This document shows, in pieces, positions 36,200-46,869 of a stretch of 64,000 nucleotides of DNA. A program made the position numbers and the translations under genes. A model generated the notes under the pieces. The model worked only from the letters and a program-made list of their open reading frames with translations. It was not told the origin of the DNA and did not search any database. Positions within the stretch are counted from its first letter, which is position 1; each line of letters begins with the position of its first letter. Source of the stretch: Manduca sexta (lineage: Eukaryota > Arthropoda > Insecta > Lepidoptera > Sphingidae). The DNA lies in NCBI RefSeq assembly GCF_014839805.1, contig NC_051126.1:6518609-6582608 (forward strand), read 5' to 3'.

Positions 36200-36217
36200 A
36201 ATAAATCTTTAAATAAA
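36200..36217 (+). terminator. Likely SLC26 poly(A) signals
   Basis: Two AATAAA hexamers at 36,200-36,205 and 36,212-36,217 give a 3' UTR of roughly 430 nt. A third AATAAA lies near 36,599 and could be used by a longer form. Confidence 0.6.
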
Positions 36218-36639
36218 AATATCAAACAATCCTATAGTCATTACCTGCCATTATAACCTCACTACATTAGTGAAAACACTCCAGTGACCTTAGTTAACGT
36301 TCCTATTCCAATCCTAAATCAAAATATATCAGTAGTTAAGATTTTATTTCGTAATTTACGTGCGGTACTTAATTAAATATACTTAGGTAAATATTGTTTG
36401 TGTTGTAAATCTTATAAGCATAGAAGGCGTAACGTAAGAACTTAGACGTATATTAATACTTATTTGTAGTATTCACATATTTTAAGCTAATATTGTGTGT
36501 CAAGCTCTCTAAATACGAGTGCAATGTCTACAGCCACATTATTTTCGTTTTGTTTTTTTTTCTATTTGGTCCTTCGAGCTGGACATTCGGCTTACCTAAA
36601 TAAATCTATAAAACTAATAACATTCCTTGATTAAATTTT

Positions 36640-37330
36640 TGTCCTTCAATTTGTTTGATTGTGAGCATAATGTTCAGTCTTATTTAGGACCAAAAAATAC
36701 GTAAACGAACATCTCTTGGCAAATGGCTTCGATATTAAAATGGGTATTTAACAATAACCGACACGTCGACATACTCTCTCTCTAAACTACTGCCTTATGT
36801 CAAGAACTGCACTAGACCGAGTGTTCACTCAGGGCACCAACAGCTGATCAGTCCAAATACGAAATATACGTCTAAAATCTTATTAGTAATAACTACCAAA
36901 GATCTGTGAGTCTATTCTGTCTACATTTTATAGTAAAAATTTCCATTATTGGTCATGTATAATTGGTACAAAGTGATATGAAGTTTCTTCATTAGTCCGG
37001 TATTAATCCTTTTTCCTCTGCGTAGGTTACATTCCTATCCGGACTTAAAAAGTCTTTTATGATACTTGAAAATTTTCACTAAAACAGATCATCTGGACAT
37101 TGTTTTTTCTTAAATCTCGATGTTGCCATAATTGGCCTATCGCCTTTTGAAAGTCTATAGATTTATCACTGAATATCTTCTAAATATAAACCGGATGATT
37201 CTAAATCGTTACGCAATTGGGCGACTATGGCATGTATTTCACCATAACTTTTCCCAGTTAAAGATATTTACATCGAGATTTCTCGGATTTTAGATCTGGG
37301 TTATTTTGGATTTCTCGTGTATGCACAAAT
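36640..37330 (-). pseudogene. Broken coding-like tracts, unidentified
   Basis: Reading down the minus strand, successive non-random peptide stretches appear in changing frames: GEIHAIVAQLRNDLESSGLY, then after a stop/frame change DKSIDFQKAIGQLWQHRDLR, then DFLSPDRNVTYAEEKGLIPD, then KKLHITLYQLYMTNNGNFYY. Stops (TGA at about 37,167; TAA, TAG later) separate them and no GT-AG pairs join them convincingly. This is what a decayed gene would look like, perhaps continuous with the candidate at 37,651-37,959. The family is not recognised. Confidence 0.35.
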
Positions 37331-37650
37331 CTATAAATCTTGACTTTCTATTAAGACCATATCACGTTGTATCAAAACCACACATTGCCTGGTTATTATA
37401 TTTTAATAAGTTTGTGTTCACCAAAATAAGTACTAAAAAAAATATTCAGATGAAATAACCACAGATTTACCGTTTTATGTAACCGGGTTATCTATAAGGA
37501 AAAATGAAACATTTTCGTATACTTGAGTTTGAAAATACATTGTGTAAAAAATATTGTTTTTGATGTTTTATTTTCCTCTTTTTACTCTAAACTTTTTGCT
37601 ATAACAGTTAGTAGTATGATGTAAAAAGTGGATATTGCTTACTTTTTTCT

Positions 37651-37959
37651 CTAAGATAATGATTTGACTCTACACCATCCTTTCGACTTGTCGATAAATT
37701 CATCAGATATGATATTAAATTGCGTCGTGCTAGAAGTAGCAAGACCTACTTCGCATAGAGGCCACATACCTTTGTTCGTCCACAGTTCATGTTCTCTAAA
37801 GTCACGACAATGCATATAAATGCTGTTGTCTACTGTCGATACATGAATATTGGTAGAGTGCTATATTTTTAATACGATGGATGTTTGTCTACGGAAAGCA
37901 CCCTTACTTGTGTTGACATGATAGGAAATAAAACCAACAAATAGATAAAACACGATCAT
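37651..37959 (-). CDS. Candidate two-exon secreted protein or gene fragment, unidentified
   Basis: On the minus strand, ATG at 37,959 opens a hydrophobic signal-like start (MIVFYLFVGFISYHVNT). A donor ACAA|GTAAGG at 37,908 and an acceptor TATCGACAG at 37,833 remove 75 nt, including an in-frame TAG. The second exon (37,832-37,651) has coding character: YMHCRDFREHELWTNKGMWP and LCEVGLATSSTTQF, ending KSLS-stop. Total 77 aa with three or more cysteines. More coding-like segments lie downstream in shifting frames, so this may be the intact start of a decayed gene, or a real gene whose later introns were not resolved. No family is recognised. Confidence 0.35.
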
Positions 37960-38091
37960 TTTGCAAACTATAATATAATTCTAATAAATCTTGTACAAAC
38001 AAAATAAATAAAGAAATAATTATTCATCTTATCTATAGCTTAGCACCATTAACATTACAAAATAATAAATGCATTCTCTGACTATTAATTA

Positions 38092-38880
38092 CTAGCTTTT
38101 GCCCGCGGCTCCGCTCGCGTTATAAAGTTTTTCAGGCTAAAGTTTACCGTTATAAAAGTAGTAGTTTCCCGGGAGCCTATGTTCTTCCCAGGGTCCCAAA
38201 CTGTCTCCATAACAAATTTCCTCTTAATATGTTGGGTAGTTTTTGAGTTTAACACGTTCAGGCAGACAGATGCAGCGGGGGACTTTGTTTTATAATATAT
38301 TTTTTAGAACTTTTTAAGAGGAACAATCCCGTCATACATCATTGTTGCATAACTTTAACCGTTTACGCAGCGCACGCAACGGAAGCTCTCAAAAATAATA
38401 AATTGTCCCCGTTTTTGCAACATGTTTCATTACTGCTCCGCTCCTATTGGTCATAGCGTGATGATATATAGCTTATATCACTCCACAAATAAAGGGCTAT
38501 CCAACACAAAACAAATTTTTCAGTTCAAACTGATAGTTCCTGAGATTAGCCATTACTGCTCCGCTCCTATTGGTCATAGCGTGATGATATATAACTTAGG
38601 GCACTCCACAAACAAAGGGCTATTCAACACAAAAAGAATTTTTCAGTTCGAATCGGTAGTTCCTGAGATTAGCCATTACTGCTCCGCTCCTATTGGGTAT
38701 AGCGTGATGATATATAGCCTATAGCACTCCACGAACAAAGGGCTATCCAACGCAAAAATAATTTTTCAGTTTGGACCGGTAGTTCCTGAGATTAGCGCGT
38801 TCAAACAAACAAACAAACAAACAAACAAACAAACAAACAAACAAACAAACAAACTCTTCAGCTTTATATAATAGTATAGA
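38092..38880 (-). mobile_element. Non-autonomous Helitron (789 bp), inverted relative of the intron-9 copy
   Basis: On the minus strand it starts A|TCTATACTATTATATAAAGC (38,880) and ends hairpin plus AAAAGCTAG|T (38,092). It carries the (GTTT)n tract at about 38,801-38,852 and three 123-bp units (38,427-38,795) where the other copy has six. The unique tail is nearly identical to that copy. Confidence 0.88.
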
Positions 38881-39296
38881 TGAGTATCATGATTCAGAAA
38901 AAAAGATCCTATAGCTAACAAAGGAGTCATCATTATTGAAAGTTCAGTCAAACAACTTTAGGACAGCAACGTATAAATCAGTCTGCTACGTAAATAAATC
39001 ATATAAATATCAATAAATTATTTTCTTTAAAAATGCCGTCCAAAGTTGCAGGGCTAAAATACTTTACCATTAAATAACCTTCACCCAAAAGCTTAGTTGC
39101 CAAAACATAGATTAGTAGTGTTCCTAAACCATTAAAAAATATTTATCTTATCTAATAAATGCATTAAAAAGAGAATAACTGACGACCAACCCTTGCTTTT
39201 TTAAAGATAATGCGGGCAAAGGAACACTACTGTTTAGCCATAACTAGACCCAAATACATATACTTATGAAAATTAATTCTATTTGTAGATTAGTGC

Positions 39297-39434
39297 TTAT
39301 TGTTTGACAACGGGTTGGCGGTGGAACATGGGTTTCGATGCAGACATCAATTTTTCAGAGACCACGTGGGCAATCCTCGCGCTGCGCTGCCAAACTAATT
39401 CTCGGGTACGCTCGTGGTTGCTGTCAACTCTCAC
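39297..39434 (-). CDS. Lys-rich C-terminal exon 4 (last), stop at 39,297
   Basis: The acceptor (minus) TTGTCTATTTTTAG precedes GTGAGAGTTGAC. It encodes VRVDSNHERTRELVWQRSAR and ends PVVKQ-TAA. Phase 0. No canonical AATAAA was seen in the next ~400 nt. Confidence 0.75.
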   Translation of the reverse strand: MRVDSNHERTRELVWQRSARIAHVVSEKLMSASKPMFHRQPVVKQ

Positions 39435-42400
39435 CTAAAAATAGACAAAAATTATAATACATTAGTTAAAAGGCCGTAGAGTAGTACGTCCAATAAATTA
39501 TAACTTCAAGTTTTAAATGGGTTGCTAATTGCTATTGTATAAGGGCAAATTTAGGACTGGCGTAAGATAAGCCACCTGCTCGTTTTGGTCACCCACATGT
39601 TAAAAAAAATGGTTACTCGTGAACAATAAAGTATAAAATAGCAATACCTGCTTAATTGATAAACTTATTAATAAGTAATAATTACATTATTGAAAAATGT
39701 ACAATTTATAATTTTACAATATTATTATTTACCTGTTTAGGTTGTAGAACTTTGATGGAGTGTAATGTAGCGACGCCTTCGTTGTTTACTCTCAAGCTCA
39801 TCTTTCCTACCATTTCTGTTGTAGTCGCTGTAGCAGACTTTAATTCTTTTTTAGCTCCACGACCAACCTGTTAACGTTATAATATTTTTAACATTATGTC
39901 GTAACAAATTAGTAGTATTGTAATATCAAAGTTTTATTGTACGTACCTCTTTTTCCACTCTGAGAATTAGTGGTCCAACAGCAAAATTACTCTTAATTGT
40001 AGTGTGATCTGACATAATGCTGACTGCAACATCTCCAGATCTCCTCAAAGTTGAAAGACCATACAAAGTTCCTTTAGCCCTTGGTTTATTCTTCTCGCCT
40101 GTCTTGGTCTTGTTCTTTGTAGTCACAGGTTTCTTAGTAGTGGTCTTTGTTGGTGGCTTCGGTTTCGGCTTTGCTTTTAAAGGCTTAGTCGGCGGCCTAA
40201 CTTTGGTCGTTGTAGGTTTAGCTTTGCCACTCTCAGTACCTGACTTCAAAGCCCTTGATTCCATAGAAGTAGTAGATTCAACAATTTGTTCCAAAACAGG
40301 ATCGTTAGGTCTTATTTCATTAAGTTGAGTATTTTCGTCCTTGGCCATTTCGGGAATTGCAGTTGATGATATATTTCCTTTGTTTTTGTTTGTAGTGTTT
40401 CCACGGGCTGTGTTCTTCTTTTTAGAAGACGTTTTCCTGTAACAATTTAGTAAAGTACTTGTACTGACTAGGTAATCATTATATTTATCTCAACACAACT
40501 TTTGTAAGTACACATAAACTTTAATTAAAGAGCACTATAATGAATGTCTCAATATTGTGAATAGCAAAATATAATATTTACCTTTTCTTTGTCTTGGTCT
40601 TGTTTTTCTTTGGTTTGCTGCTCTTCTTACTTGCGTCGATGGGCTGAAGTTTTACGCTGACTGGATCGTAAGACTTGCTCAAAATTTCATTCATCTTTTC
40701 AAGAACAGTGTCGACAAATTTGTTATATTTTACGATATAGACAGCCGGTACTGGTGCGGGAGCTGGTTTCTTCTCGGGTTCCTCACCCAAAGAGCCTGTT
40801 AAGGAAATTGTTTAAATATAAATCGTTTTTTTCCTATTTCTTGATAATTAAATACAAGTTTATAGATGAATCCAGCGTGGTGGATTAAGACCTAAATCCT
40901 CTTATTAGTAAATTAGGCCCGTGTCCAGCAGTGAGACAATATTATATAGGGGTGATGATATTTGAAGTATATCTAAAGCCGAAAATCAACTTCCCTATTT
41001 TATCCTTTCGTTTATATCTTCGTATCCTTTATTTTCTCTACTAAGTTTTAAAGTGGCTAGAATTTATAAATCAGTATACATATTATTATATATTACAGTA
41101 TCTACCCGTAACGACATTCTTAAAATTCTTATAGGTACACCAATTTTATTAATTCTACTTTAGACAAAACATAACGCTTAATTTATCTTAACAAGGCCAT
41201 TAACACTTATACTGTTAAATCTGATATTTTACAAGCAAATCATATCATACAGGTTACTGATATTATAAATTTCTTTGATCGCTTGTTAAAACTAAATGGT
41301 ACAAGTATAAATGACTGTTGTAAAATTCCTACGACATTGCGTTTATTGCTCATTATCATTGTTTCTAAATAGACCGATTCGCGTTCTGTTACGGAGCCGG
41401 CAATTACTGCAACAAGTATTTAACTATTAGTTTATAAGTTTGTTACAAAAACAATTCATCAAATGTTCAACCAACGGAACGGATTAGATGTCAGTTTATT
41501 AGTATCAACTGTGCTTTTTGCGTGACTGTTATATATCAGTCGCATCACGCGAATATTTTTGTTTTTTATTTCGATGTTTCGTAAAAATCGATAGTAGAAA
41601 TATTGTCGATAGTATAGCTTTACGTCTATGAACTACACATATATTTAGTGTTTCTATTATTCCATAATATTTCATAAATAACATATTATTATATTATATA
41701 GTATGTTATGTTATATAATATGTTATTAATATGTTAACATATTATTGAGTAATTGACGTGTTGGAATAAATCCTAAGAATTACAAAAACGCCGCTTGCTG
41801 TATACGTTGCAATTACTGATTATTTTATAATATACGTGTTAGTTTTGTTTCTTTGTTTTATCCAATATTATCTGCTGTCAAAGCAAAACTGGAAAACACG
41901 ATTAGTAAAGAGGTGCAATCATCATGCGACTTCATACAGTATGCTTGCGTCATATAGGACACCTACTAAACAGTTTCAAACTATCTCGAGCGATTCAATA
42001 TATTTCATTAATGCCGCCAAAGGCTCGATTTCTTTGCAAATACAACTTTATTTGTGGTCAAGAGATTTTTAGAATTAAAGATGACCTAATTTTAATAGCT
42101 CCAAATGGTCACAACTTTGTCTACAGTGTTCTATACTATTCAATGTTAATTATAAGTATATATTATATAATTGTATTTTTTTTATATCTCGTTATTGTAT
42201 TGAACAATCCTAATAGAAAAGAAGACAATAATTAATTATACTGTTTAATGTCTTTGACAGCAACGAATAGGGCGTAGTAGAATGTAGAGGCATGTTTTAG
42301 TCCTTTAAAACTACTCCACAAAATTATACCTACTAGTAAACCTCAAATTGCTATGTTTATCTTTATTTAATCAGCATTAACATATCCACGACTGCATTTC

Positions 42401-45400
42401 TATTTTTGCCATAATGCTTTCAGTCCTTTGCGTGTGAAACAGTTAATTACATTCCGTGCTACTTACATAACTTAAATGTTGTGTTGGGTATCGGTGAAAT
42501 TGAAAGTTTAATTTAAATGTTTATGAATTTCATCGAAATTCCGCGCTGCGCATATAAATTATCGATTAAATTAAAATCCATAACAAAGGGGCCTGTTGGA
42601 GCACGGAGAGAGTTTAGGAAATAAGGGAAATTTCATTAGCAAACGATTTCTCTGTCCATTGACACGTTTTAATTGTGTCTATAATTTGTAACCATGTACT
42701 TACATATTAACATGCAAGTTTAACATAGACTTAATAATTATTCAACTGAATACCTACATACGCTCGATTCCAACCACGTTTTGTTGGCACGCGAACTAAC
42801 TGTATCTGTCTCACGGAGCCCCACTTGAATTCTAATCATTGGTTACAATTAATACGTCCAGTCAACGGTGGATTTTCTATTTTCCACACGTAAAAGAAAC
42901 TGCGTGCCGAGCCATGCGTATTCGAAGAAATCTTTAACGACACACATACAATTCAGTTGAAGTTATTTTAATTATTTACGATGTTATGGTCACTAACAGT
43001 TATCGATATTTAATAATTATTTACGAAATGTCGTATTCGTTTATGTTATGCCAAACTCTAAATATTTACTAATTATGTAACGAGTGATTAGAAAAATGTA
43101 TATTATTAATTATGTGTCGGATTAGTATGTGGCGGTCGTAAAATATATTTATTTCCGTGAAAGGAAGCGCTCCGCCCGCGTCGAAGCAGGTGTCCGGCAC
43201 TAGCCGGTGACAAACAAGTTTCATTTGGGTCGCATATGATTCCTCGCGACACTCCCAGCATTTCACGACGACAAACATTTAAAATTTCTCTTTTCGCATC
43301 TCATTATGTCGTTTTCACTGAGGCGGATACTCGGCACGCAAATTTTGCTGTAGGATTTCGTCATCGAGTGAGAGTAACGAGGTTTATGCGACTTACTTTC
43401 TACTGTTTATGTCGAAAGGTGTCTGTTTTGTCAAGGTCGCTCCAGGAAGCTCTAGGAGCAAGGTCATAGAAAGTGTCAAGGTTGTAAAAGAAATCGAGCG
43501 GGTTCATCGTACTGTTGGATTGGGAAAGTAAGCGGCAGCGTACGGCCGACCTCATAACACACATCATCGAGCTAGTTCCTCGTCGGCGCTCGTCGCGGCG
43601 CGCCCCTCACTGGACTCTAGCGGGATTTCTAGATGGCTATCGATCACCGAGGCCCCTTATCTTATAATTATATCTGGCTCGTGACTAAACTAGTTTTTAT
43701 TACTAAGCGGGATGGATGAAATGCGGGAGAAAGGATCGTTTGTGCGTTAGACTACATAGATAAATCGGTCAAAAAGCTAGTTAATTACTTATTTTAATTT
43801 ATATTTACAATATTATTATCTACTTTAGAAATAATAAGGAAATATATAAATAATTTAACATGTTATAGCGAAATACATTATCGGTATATCATAGCTTAGG
43901 AAAGGATATAATAGGGATATAAATATTTTAGCTGACTAGTATACATTTATTGGCCGAAATATTAAATTAATTACTAGAAAATGTCACTCGATTATCTGAC
44001 AGAATTAATAGAAACAGTCAACTAGTGTTCTGACCGATTCCAGGTTCAAAATTAATTGATCATCCAAACTGTCCTAACGCACAAAACTTCGTGAAGGTTA
44101 GACAAAAAATTTTACACAACAGAATTAGAACAACAGATTTATTTCAAATAAATTGCCACGAGACCGGTGTGACATAATCTAGACATTAATTTAACTCTCG
44201 GTTCCATACTAACACATTCACACTTCAAACACGCTCACCTTATAAATAAAATAAATAGAATAAATAAATAGTTAATAAATAGCTAAGCTAAAGGAGGGGA
44301 CCGCAGGGGTCTCACAGGTGGATGAGGGCGTGGTCCGCCTGAACTCCGGCGCCGTCTAATCACTATCTGAACTTTTTGTGTTCAGCGGCTGCTGCCGCGG
44401 CGGATGTCGCTTTGGTTTTCTTTACTTTACCCAAGTAGTTGGCTTTTTTCCCCGATTTTTTCACATACGCCGCGACGTTCGCCTTCAGCTTTTTAGACTC
44501 ACGTGAGTGCTTCGCGGAGATGTTCCTGCCGAGAGCATCGGTAATATCCTCCTCCTCATCGTCGTCGTCGTCTTCTTCTTCATCGTCATCCTCATCGTCT
44601 TCCTCTGGGTCGAGGGCATCAGTGATGTCTTCCTCTTCATCGTCATCGTCCGCCTCCGCCGCAACTTCTGCGCTGGCTGCGGGGGCTTCTACTTCAGCAC
44701 TGGCGGGCTCTTTCTGTCCGGGCTCGGGCTCATCGCCTTCAGCGACAGCTTCGGCGTCCGATGCATCGACTTCTTCAGAAGCAGCGGCAACTTCTTCTAC
44801 TGAGGAGGCGGCAGCGGCAGGTGCGGCGGCTACTGTGTCGGCGGGGGCAACTACGGGCTGTACGGCAGCTTCGGCTTCTTCGTCGTCATCGTCTTCATCG
44901 CCTGTAGATTAATAATATTTCGATTATGTTTATCCGAATAACTTGTTTGCTTTTTTCGTAAGGTTTGTTTTTATTGCTTCGAGCTTACCTCCTAGAATGT
45001 CATCGAAGAACCTTTCTAGATAATCATCATCCTCTTCATCATCAGATTCTTCTTCATCGTCGTCGTCATCGTCATCATCATCGTCGTCGTCGTCATCATC
45101 ATCTGGGAACAAGAGAAAAGTTTACATTAAAATTCACGTCATGTTGCCTACTATTTTCACCACCTACATAATGTGTTTTGAATATTAAGTACACAGAAAC
45201 GGAACCAATCACCTGTTTATCAATGCTAGTAACCTGCTAAATTAGCACTGAATGTGCTACGTTTACTATATCTGAGTTGTCAACCTATTAGCACCGTTTA
45301 TCGACACCACGATCGCACCGAACACAAATGAACTGTTAAACAAACAGTTAATCTAAGTTCGCGCACCGCCGATTCTTGGTGCGTGACGTCCTTAGTCGCG

Positions 45401-46582
45401 AGGCTTTCGTCGATAGAAAGCAGGGGGCGTCAATTTCTCTGATTGAGTCTTTCTTTTTGAATTAATTAAGTATTGAGAGCGTTTGTCACGCTGCCCGCCT
45501 CACATTCCGCATTGGCCCCGCCACGTCCTGATTCTTAGGAATTTTATCGATGAAACACTTCTAATGTAAGTGGGTTGTTTAGCGCAATGATATTGTCTGT
45601 ATTTATTACTTTATGCAGTTTGAAATTTTTTTATGTAATAAGAATCTATATTACTAATCTTACACTCGATCTTACACACTTAAGTCACTAATAATGTTAA
45701 TCACTACAATTAAAATAATTAATAGAAATAATCCAAAAAAATCGACATCTATAAAATCAATTACTTCTCAATTACTTATAGTATACATAATTACACTAGT
45801 GAATAAATATATGCGAATTCCTATAAAATTACTGCACAAAGTGAAGTGATTACACAGGTGTCCATAAAATGCAATACATTGCTTTCAAATGACTTCATAC
45901 CGAAGATCGAATGCATTTGCTATAAGAGTTACTATCATCGATGAATAGTCTATTTCATAGTTATCTCACGAGTTTATTCTTTCTACCGTTATCGAGTTCC
46001 TCTTTTAAACGGTAAAAACTATTAACTGGTCAATATACACAAGCTTGACCAGTTATATTTTTTCAGCGAAACAAAACTTACATTGTCTCCATAAAAATAT
46101 TCTCGTGTCGGAGATGGTTGTAAAGCTTTATGTTTTTAAATAATGTGTTAGTTAACTAGCTTGCGAAAACCTTATGTGAACTATTTAAACTAATTATCTT
46201 TAATTAATTTAATATTAGTTTATATCAAATATTTAAAACTTCCATGTTTGTAGCTTAATTTGATGATTTTGTCGATGGTATGGTACATTATCAGGTATTT
46301 AATCAGCCAGGCTAATTAGAATTTTTGAACTGCCTTTTGTGCAAGTATATAGGCCAATAATGAATATCTCGTGCTCTCACCTCCCAAACCATCAGTCAAA
46401 TCAACATCATCATCATCGTCGTCGTCGTCATCATCGTCGTCAGCGGCGGCGACCGGCGCAGGCGCAGCAGCTGCCGGTGATTGTCTCGCCACCTCTTTCT
46501 CATCCTCCGACCGCGCGATAGGACTACCGCACGCCGACAACACTAAGCAGCATACTGCTGCTAACAAGAACAACGACCTCAT
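39297..46582 (-). CDS. Secreted-protein locus, proposed long isoform (430 aa): Asp-rich N-terminus joined to Lys-rich C-terminus
   Basis: Proposed splicing 46582-46381, 45102-44989, 40795-40582, 40436-39947, 39867-39733, 39434-39297. Exons 1 and 2 both end in phase 1, and the exon at 40,795 needs exactly one preceding base (G+GC = Gly). The summed coding length (1293 nt) is divisible by three. The product has a signal peptide, Asp runs, the segment EEEDSDD-type acidic stretch with YLERFFDDILG, then AVYIVKYNKFVDTVLEKMNE, a 110-residue Lys/Pro/Thr linker, and a compact C-terminal region (MSDHTTIKSNFAVGPLILRV, MVGKMSLRVNN, TREFL-like TRELVWQRSARIA). The four distal exons have no start codon or signal peptide of their own in the 3.5 kb upstream that could be found. 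Alternatively they are a separate gene whose first exon was missed. Function unknown. Confidence 0.5.
39733..39867 (-). CDS. Lys-rich C-terminal exon 3
   Basis: The acceptor TAACGTTAACAG precedes GTTGGTCG; the donor is AAACAG|GTAAAT. 45 codons, phase 0 on both sides: GRGAKKELKSATATTTEMVG and LRVNNEGVATLHSIKVLQPK. Confidence 0.78.
39947..40436 (-). CDS. Lys-rich C-terminal exon 2
   Basis: The acceptor AAATTGTTACAG precedes GAAAACG; the donor is AAAGAG|GTACGT, phase 0. It encodes a low-complexity Lys/Thr/Pro linker (KPTTTKVRPPTKPLKAKPKP) and then the start of a non-repetitive region (GTLYGLSTLRRSGDVAVSIM). Confidence 0.8.
40582..40795 (-). CDS. Lys-rich exon 1 (enters in phase 1)
   Basis: The acceptor AATTTCCTTAACAG precedes GCTCTTTGGG; the donor is AAAAG|GTAAAT, phase 2. 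It encodes SLGEEPEKKPAPAPVPAVYI, VDTVLEKMNEILSK and a basic run (KKSSKPKKNKTKTKK). There is no in-frame ATG upstream of this segment in the exon, so it must be joined to an upstream exon. Confidence 0.8.
40869..40965 (+). repeat. SINE family A 3' fragment
   Basis: CCAGCGTGGTGGATTAAGAC and GTCCAGCAGTGAGACAATAT are the 3' part of the family A SINE, inside the intron upstream of the Lys-rich exons. Confidence 0.7.
40966..44100. other. Intronic or intergenic stretch; no exon resolved
   Basis: It separates the Lys-rich exons from the acidic terminal exon. Strong donor-like sites occur on the minus strand (GTAAGTAG near 42,464; GTAAGTAC near 42,698), but none gives an ATG-initiated exon in the required phase. 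An AT-only palindrome cluster lies at 41,640-41,740. A CpG-richer block at 43,140-43,640 is listed separately. Confidence 0.5.
43140..43640. promoter_or_regulatory. CpG-richer block with three nuclear-receptor half sites
   Basis: The base composition rises clearly (for example CGTCGGCGCTCGTCGCGGCG at about 43,582). Three extended half sites of the monomeric nuclear-receptor type lie within 54 bp on the plus strand: TCAAGGTCG (43,431), CAAGGTCA (43,459) and TCAAGGTTG (43,476). FTZ-F1 and related receptors bind YCAAGGYCR. A promoter or enhancer role is inference. Confidence 0.4.
44138..44143 (-). terminator. Poly(A) signal of the acidic isoform
   Basis: AATAAA on the minus strand, about 220 nt after the stop codon at 44,363, in the context GAAATAAATCTG. 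It supports 44,363-44,901 as a genuine terminal exon. Confidence 0.65.
44363..44901 (-). CDS. Acidic terminal exon 3
   Basis: The acceptor ATTATTAATCTACAG precedes GCGATGAAGAC. It encodes Gly106 (split) to residue 284 and the TAG stop. GAT/GAC and GAA/GAG codons alternate, so the acidic runs are not a pure triplet expansion. Confidence 0.8.
44363..46582 (-). CDS. Secreted aspartate/glutamate-rich protein, short isoform (284 aa)
   Basis: Exons 46582-46381, 45102-44989 and 44901-44363, all GT-AG with matching phase 1. The signal peptide is MRSLFLLAAVCCLVLSACGS. Next come an Ala/Pro stretch, about 12 Asp, LTDGLG, then a second run of about 16 Asp, EEESDDEEDDD and YLERFFDDILG. The last exon is Ala/Glu/Asp-rich, with DITDAL twice (EEEDITDALDP and EEEDITDALGR), and ends in a basic tail (SRESKKLKANVAAYVKKSGK, then AAAAAAEHKKFR). 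So the chain is strongly acidic with a basic C-terminal ~50 residues. Such composition suits calcium or polycation binding outside the cell, but no family is recognised and the function is unknown. Confidence 0.75.
44989..45102 (-). CDS. Acidic exon 2
   Basis: The acceptor TCTCTTGTTCCCAG precedes ATGATGATGAC; the donor is CTAGGAG|GTAAGC. 114 nt, phase 1 at both ends, so it can be skipped without changing frame: it is a symmetric cassette of Asp/Glu and LERFFDDILG. Confidence 0.82.
46381..46582 (-). CDS. Signal-peptide exon 1
   Basis: The ATG at 46,582 lies 7 nt after a good acceptor (GTGCGTTTGTTTCAG), so a 5' UTR intron is likely. It encodes the signal peptide, EDEKEVARQSPAAAAPAPVA and an Asp run. 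The donor is TTGGGAG|GTGAGA, phase 1. Confidence 0.82.
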
Positions 46583-46815
46583 CTCGTATCTGAAACAAAC
46601 GCACACTTTAATGACACCGGCAGGCGCGACACTACACATCACATCACTGTCACTAGCACGTGCACTGTTTGACACTTCACCTTTGTGTATCACTGTTGAG
46701 TCCGTGGGCTCCGGCGGAAGATGTTCCGCCCGCGTCCTTATTTACGTGGTCGGAACGCTATGACCGAGCCTGGCGTACGGAAACGGTATAGCGGCGGCGT
46801 CTTCAGTGCGCACTC

Positions 46816-46822
46816 TTTTATA
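46816..46822 (-). promoter_or_regulatory. TATA box of the secreted-protein locus
   Basis: TATAAAA on the minus strand (in CTCTATAAAAGAGTGC). A start site would fall near 46,790, followed by a GC-rich leader (GACGCCGCCGCTATACC) and a non-coding first exon spliced to 46,589. Its position fits the downstream ATG. Confidence 0.6.
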
Positions 46823-46869
46823 GAGTTACGTCACACACGCAGGGAAGGAAAGTAGTGATGGTAGCCGTT

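Noticed and set aside
41924..42235. Plus-strand 103-codon frame with a hydrophobic C-terminal segment
   Set aside because: The hydrophobic part is AT-rich low-complexity sequence (Ile/Tyr/Phe), expected by chance in such DNA; no splice or promoter support.
43069..43278. Minus-strand frame with KCWECREESY, resembling the start of Ly6-type proteins
   Set aside because: The resemblance is limited to one CxxC; the remaining cysteine pattern, signal peptide and splice sites of that family are absent.
44439..44912. Plus-strand poly-Ser frames opposite the acidic exon
   Set aside because: These are the antisense shadow of Asp/Glu codons (GAT/GAC and GAA/GAG read as Ser/Phe-rich); the minus strand has the splice sites, signal peptide and poly(A) signal.
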